7,933 nt of DNA from an uncultured Chloracidobacterium sp. (lineage in GTDB: Bacteria > Acidobacteriota > Blastocatellia > Pyrinomonadales > Pyrinomonadaceae), in contig CALDGX010000122.1 in assembly GCA_937941715.1 (NCBI GenBank), forward strand, positions 1 through 7,933, read 5' to 3'. Below the pieces are notes generated by a model that had not been told where the DNA came from, did not search any database, and saw only the letters and a list, made by a program, of their open reading frames with translations. The translations under genes and the position numbers were made by a program. Every line of letters starts with the position of its first letter. Position 1 is the first letter of the stretch. Shown here piece by piece: positions 7,201 to 7,933 of the stretch.

Positions 7201-7719
7201 TCGCGGGTCCAATGGGAATGCAAGTTTCGGAAGGTTATGTTCGCAAAGCGTTCGAATGCGAGGATCGTTCTTTTCCCAGCCGAAAAGCGAAAGTGTCGAT
7301 CGAGAATGGCCATCGCCTTGGAAATAGCCGAAGTCAAATTTCCGAAAATCCTCACTCGTGAGAATGAAAAGTAAATTTTCAAGCGCGAATCGCTGACGAT
7401 CAGATTCGTTCGCCGATTCCCGTTTCTTTTTGACTAGGCCTCGGAGAACACCTCGAAGAGCTGTAATAGACGGCCTTTGATCTCCAAAATCAATCCAAAA
7501 AATGCCCCACGGTTGATTTGCAGCGAGCGGAGCGATTTGCTTGATGCTCTTTATCTTTGCCGAGTGTTTTTCATCGAGGCCGACGTCCCCGGCTTCAAAT
7601 TCATAAAGAGCATCTTCAACGTCTTCGACGCCCTGAAACGGCCATTCCAATTCCTCTTCGAGATAACGGACCAGCGAAGCAAAATCAGTCACGTTTTGAA
7701 TTAATTGAAAATTTGGCAT
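4216..7719 (-). CDS. Eco57I-like adenine DNA methyltransferase / type IIG restriction-modification protein
   Basis: The 1167-residue single-chain enzyme is predicted to transfer a methyl group from S-adenosylmethionine to adenine N6 in DNA. Residues 1-165 form a conserved-looking N-terminal domain (NQPWGIFWIDFG, 68-79), followed by a helical region with DPRDHAMWLKGWQEAFD (171-187). The gamma-class methyltransferase core shows motif X (GAFYTPKEIVHYM, 396-408), the SAM-binding motif I (DPAIGSGAF, 462-470), motif II (IYGVDID, 509-515), QGNSLL (549-554) and the catalytic NPPY (731-734). A Lys/Glu-rich likely coiled coil (about 605-700) separates the last two. The C-terminal part (about 900-1100), including GRKNLGGGMLKAEAVDLDPLPI, resembles target-recognition domains of this family. 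I see no clear PD-(D/E)XK nuclease motif, so it may only methylate or may cut by a diverged site. The gene follows another minus-strand gene by 74 bases and precedes the 210-residue gene by 20. Confidence 0.9.
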   Translation of the reverse strand: MPNFQLIQNVTDFASLVRYLEEELEWPFQGVEDVEDALYEFEAGDVGLDEKHSAKIKSIKQIAPLAANQPWGIFWIDFGDQRPSITALRGVLRGLVKKKRESANESDRQRFALENLLFILTSEDFRKFDFGYFQGDGHSRSTLSLFGWEKNDPRIRTLCEHNLPKLAFPLDPRDHAMWLKGWQEAFDIEKLSKAFFKRYKELFGQFCDHLASSAEYRELFLNSRTVPKEGWKDPIAKPIRDFTKILLGRLVFLQFLEKKGWLGVPADKTAWENGDSRFLKNLFERTQDKEHFHSRVLRKLFFETLNNKERYDGLVDPMLGNDIRIPYLNGGLFDTDISTGNPIDFPPKLFQELFEFFDRYNFTIEEDDPYNRQVGIDPEMLGHIFENLLEENREKGAFYTPKEIVHYMCQESLIEYLATHLPEGDRPAIETLVRDNQVGENFTGMAKATKINDLLRDVKICDPAIGSGAFPMGLLKEIFECRRLIYPYLKTNETFDPARIKKEIIQNNIYGVDIDNGAVEIARLRFWLALVVDEIEPAPLPNLDYKIMQGNSLLEQFEDISLVFDKAQLSPDTYVERNLFGEAVSPQTSLMDVLRVQQELGNFDVTKLESEFFGTEDAQQKAHIREQLNRLERLVIEQAIKAKESSIRSEIAKINAEIKHKKSAVRAEQRDNIIPVATYKKLAKLEAQLEGVEKSKERLQAIRPDTKPYFLWHLYFQEVFDKDGFDIVIGNPPYLESRHANFREADKEAYQKAVRARWPEDAELITKGADLLIYFYELALTLIKRQTGRLVFLTQNSWLDTDYGKKFQLFLTRHTSVRSIVDSDFKYFDGTDGPNINTIISLFCGRVPRPQDKIVFARFHESFAASNISYDQLVDATVQPTVAHVRVYNHSDPLVQELKWGVLLTAQDDIFFQVFAALEANAKRLSEANLGLTFGQGLNLSKAALVSPEHFAGLGIREEHCLQILSSADGAPFAIRKTKYRIIDEYLIDPKKAVQVRKASVELFDSRRSRKTPPILIMPRGLGRHFCALAAPQTHSSSGVDIYDDSSSTDTETRLNLWLALNSSVCWLWREICGRKNLGGGMLKAEAVDLDPLPIYMDFNSPKEVRKIFESISVRQALDSQKEIHTSEHHRIDCIVSEYLGLTASKAETIRQLLSSKIAERTQKSRT

Positions 7720-7793
7720 AGATCATCTTATTGGTTCAGCGGTAAGAATGCTCTTTTCCAGCTAATATTACATTACTTGTTGAGTCACTCGCG
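7720..7793 (-). other. Short gap upstream of the methyltransferase gene
   Basis: On the minus strand these 74 bases include an A+T-rich TAATGTAATATTAG stretch that could hold a -10 box, but no matching -35 box is convincing. There is only a weak AGATGAT before the ATG at 7719. No hairpin terminator was seen, so readthrough from the gene upstream is possible. Confidence 0.4.
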
Positions 7794-7931
7794 TTAGTGG
7801 ACATAGCCTATAACGGAGGCATCAAGCAGCCTTCGAACAACGGCCGTCTTCTCGGCTGATTCGTAGAAGAGCCGGCTTAGGGCCTCAGGGTAAAGCGGTA
7901 AGCCTTCGTTTGAAAGTTGTTTCGTCTGCGA
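7794..7931 (-). CDS. C-terminal end (45 residues) of an unidentified upstream gene
   Basis: An open frame enters from the right edge on the minus strand and ends at TAA (7796-7794). The other two minus-strand frames have stops within the first 60 bases. The tail begins SQTKQLSNEGLPLYPEAL, continues as a helical stretch (SRLFYESAEKTAVVRRLL) and ends DASVIGYVH. It is too short to identify. The gene is co-oriented with the methyltransferase gene and likely belongs to the same unit; a helicase or nuclease partner would be expected from other systems, but nothing here proves it. Confidence 0.5.
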   Translation of the reverse strand, partial: SQTKQLSNEGLPLYPEALSRLFYESAEKTAVVRRLLDASVIGYVH

Positions 7932-7933
7932 AA

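Noticed and set aside
4216..7931. Assignment to DISARM or BREX on the basis of the large methyltransferase
   Set aside because: Neither the helicase, phospholipase-like nor ATPase genes of DISARM, nor the pglZ, brxC or brxL genes of BREX, are in the window, and the downstream genes do not match either system. The methyltransferase alone is not diagnostic.

Overview
This is a bacterial accessory (defence-type) segment of intermediate GC content. The sequence does not allow a taxonomic assignment beyond bacterium. Coding is dense, genes are tightly packed, and most of them belong to no family I can name. There are no tRNA, rRNA, CRISPR or transposase signals.

Layout from left to right. Positions 1-106 hold a broken, frameshifted copy of a small helical-protein gene on the minus strand; its intact relative lies at 2730-2909. 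A consensus-like sigma-70 promoter (112-139) and a structured leader drive a 408-residue AIPR-type (abortive infection / phage resistance) protein at 236-1462 on the plus strand, which is closed by a strong intrinsic terminator. From 1515 to the right-hand end every gene is on the minus strand.

Read 5' to 3' on the minus strand, the array is: the last 45 codons of an unidentified gene (from 7931), a 1167-residue Eco57I-like adenine-specific DNA methyltransferase / type IIG restriction-modification protein (7719-4216), an unidentified 210-residue protein (4195-3563), an unidentified 101-residue protein with a very good ribosome binding site (3521-3216), a short Myb/SANT-like ORF interrupted by an in-frame amber codon (3169-2915), a ~59-residue helical protein (2909-2730), a 219-residue protein with two predicted zinc sites (2728-2069), and an unidentified 204-residue protein (2129-1515). 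Gaps are 0-75 bases, two junctions overlap or nearly touch, and I see no terminator between them, so co-transcription is plausible.

The modification enzyme and the AIPR protein both point to anti-phage defence. The chain of small unknown genes between them is the part most likely to be new. It includes a premature amber codon and a gene family present both intact and decayed on either side of the AIPR gene. Whether it is a functional defence module, a regulatory cassette or a decaying mobile segment cannot be decided from the sequence alone.
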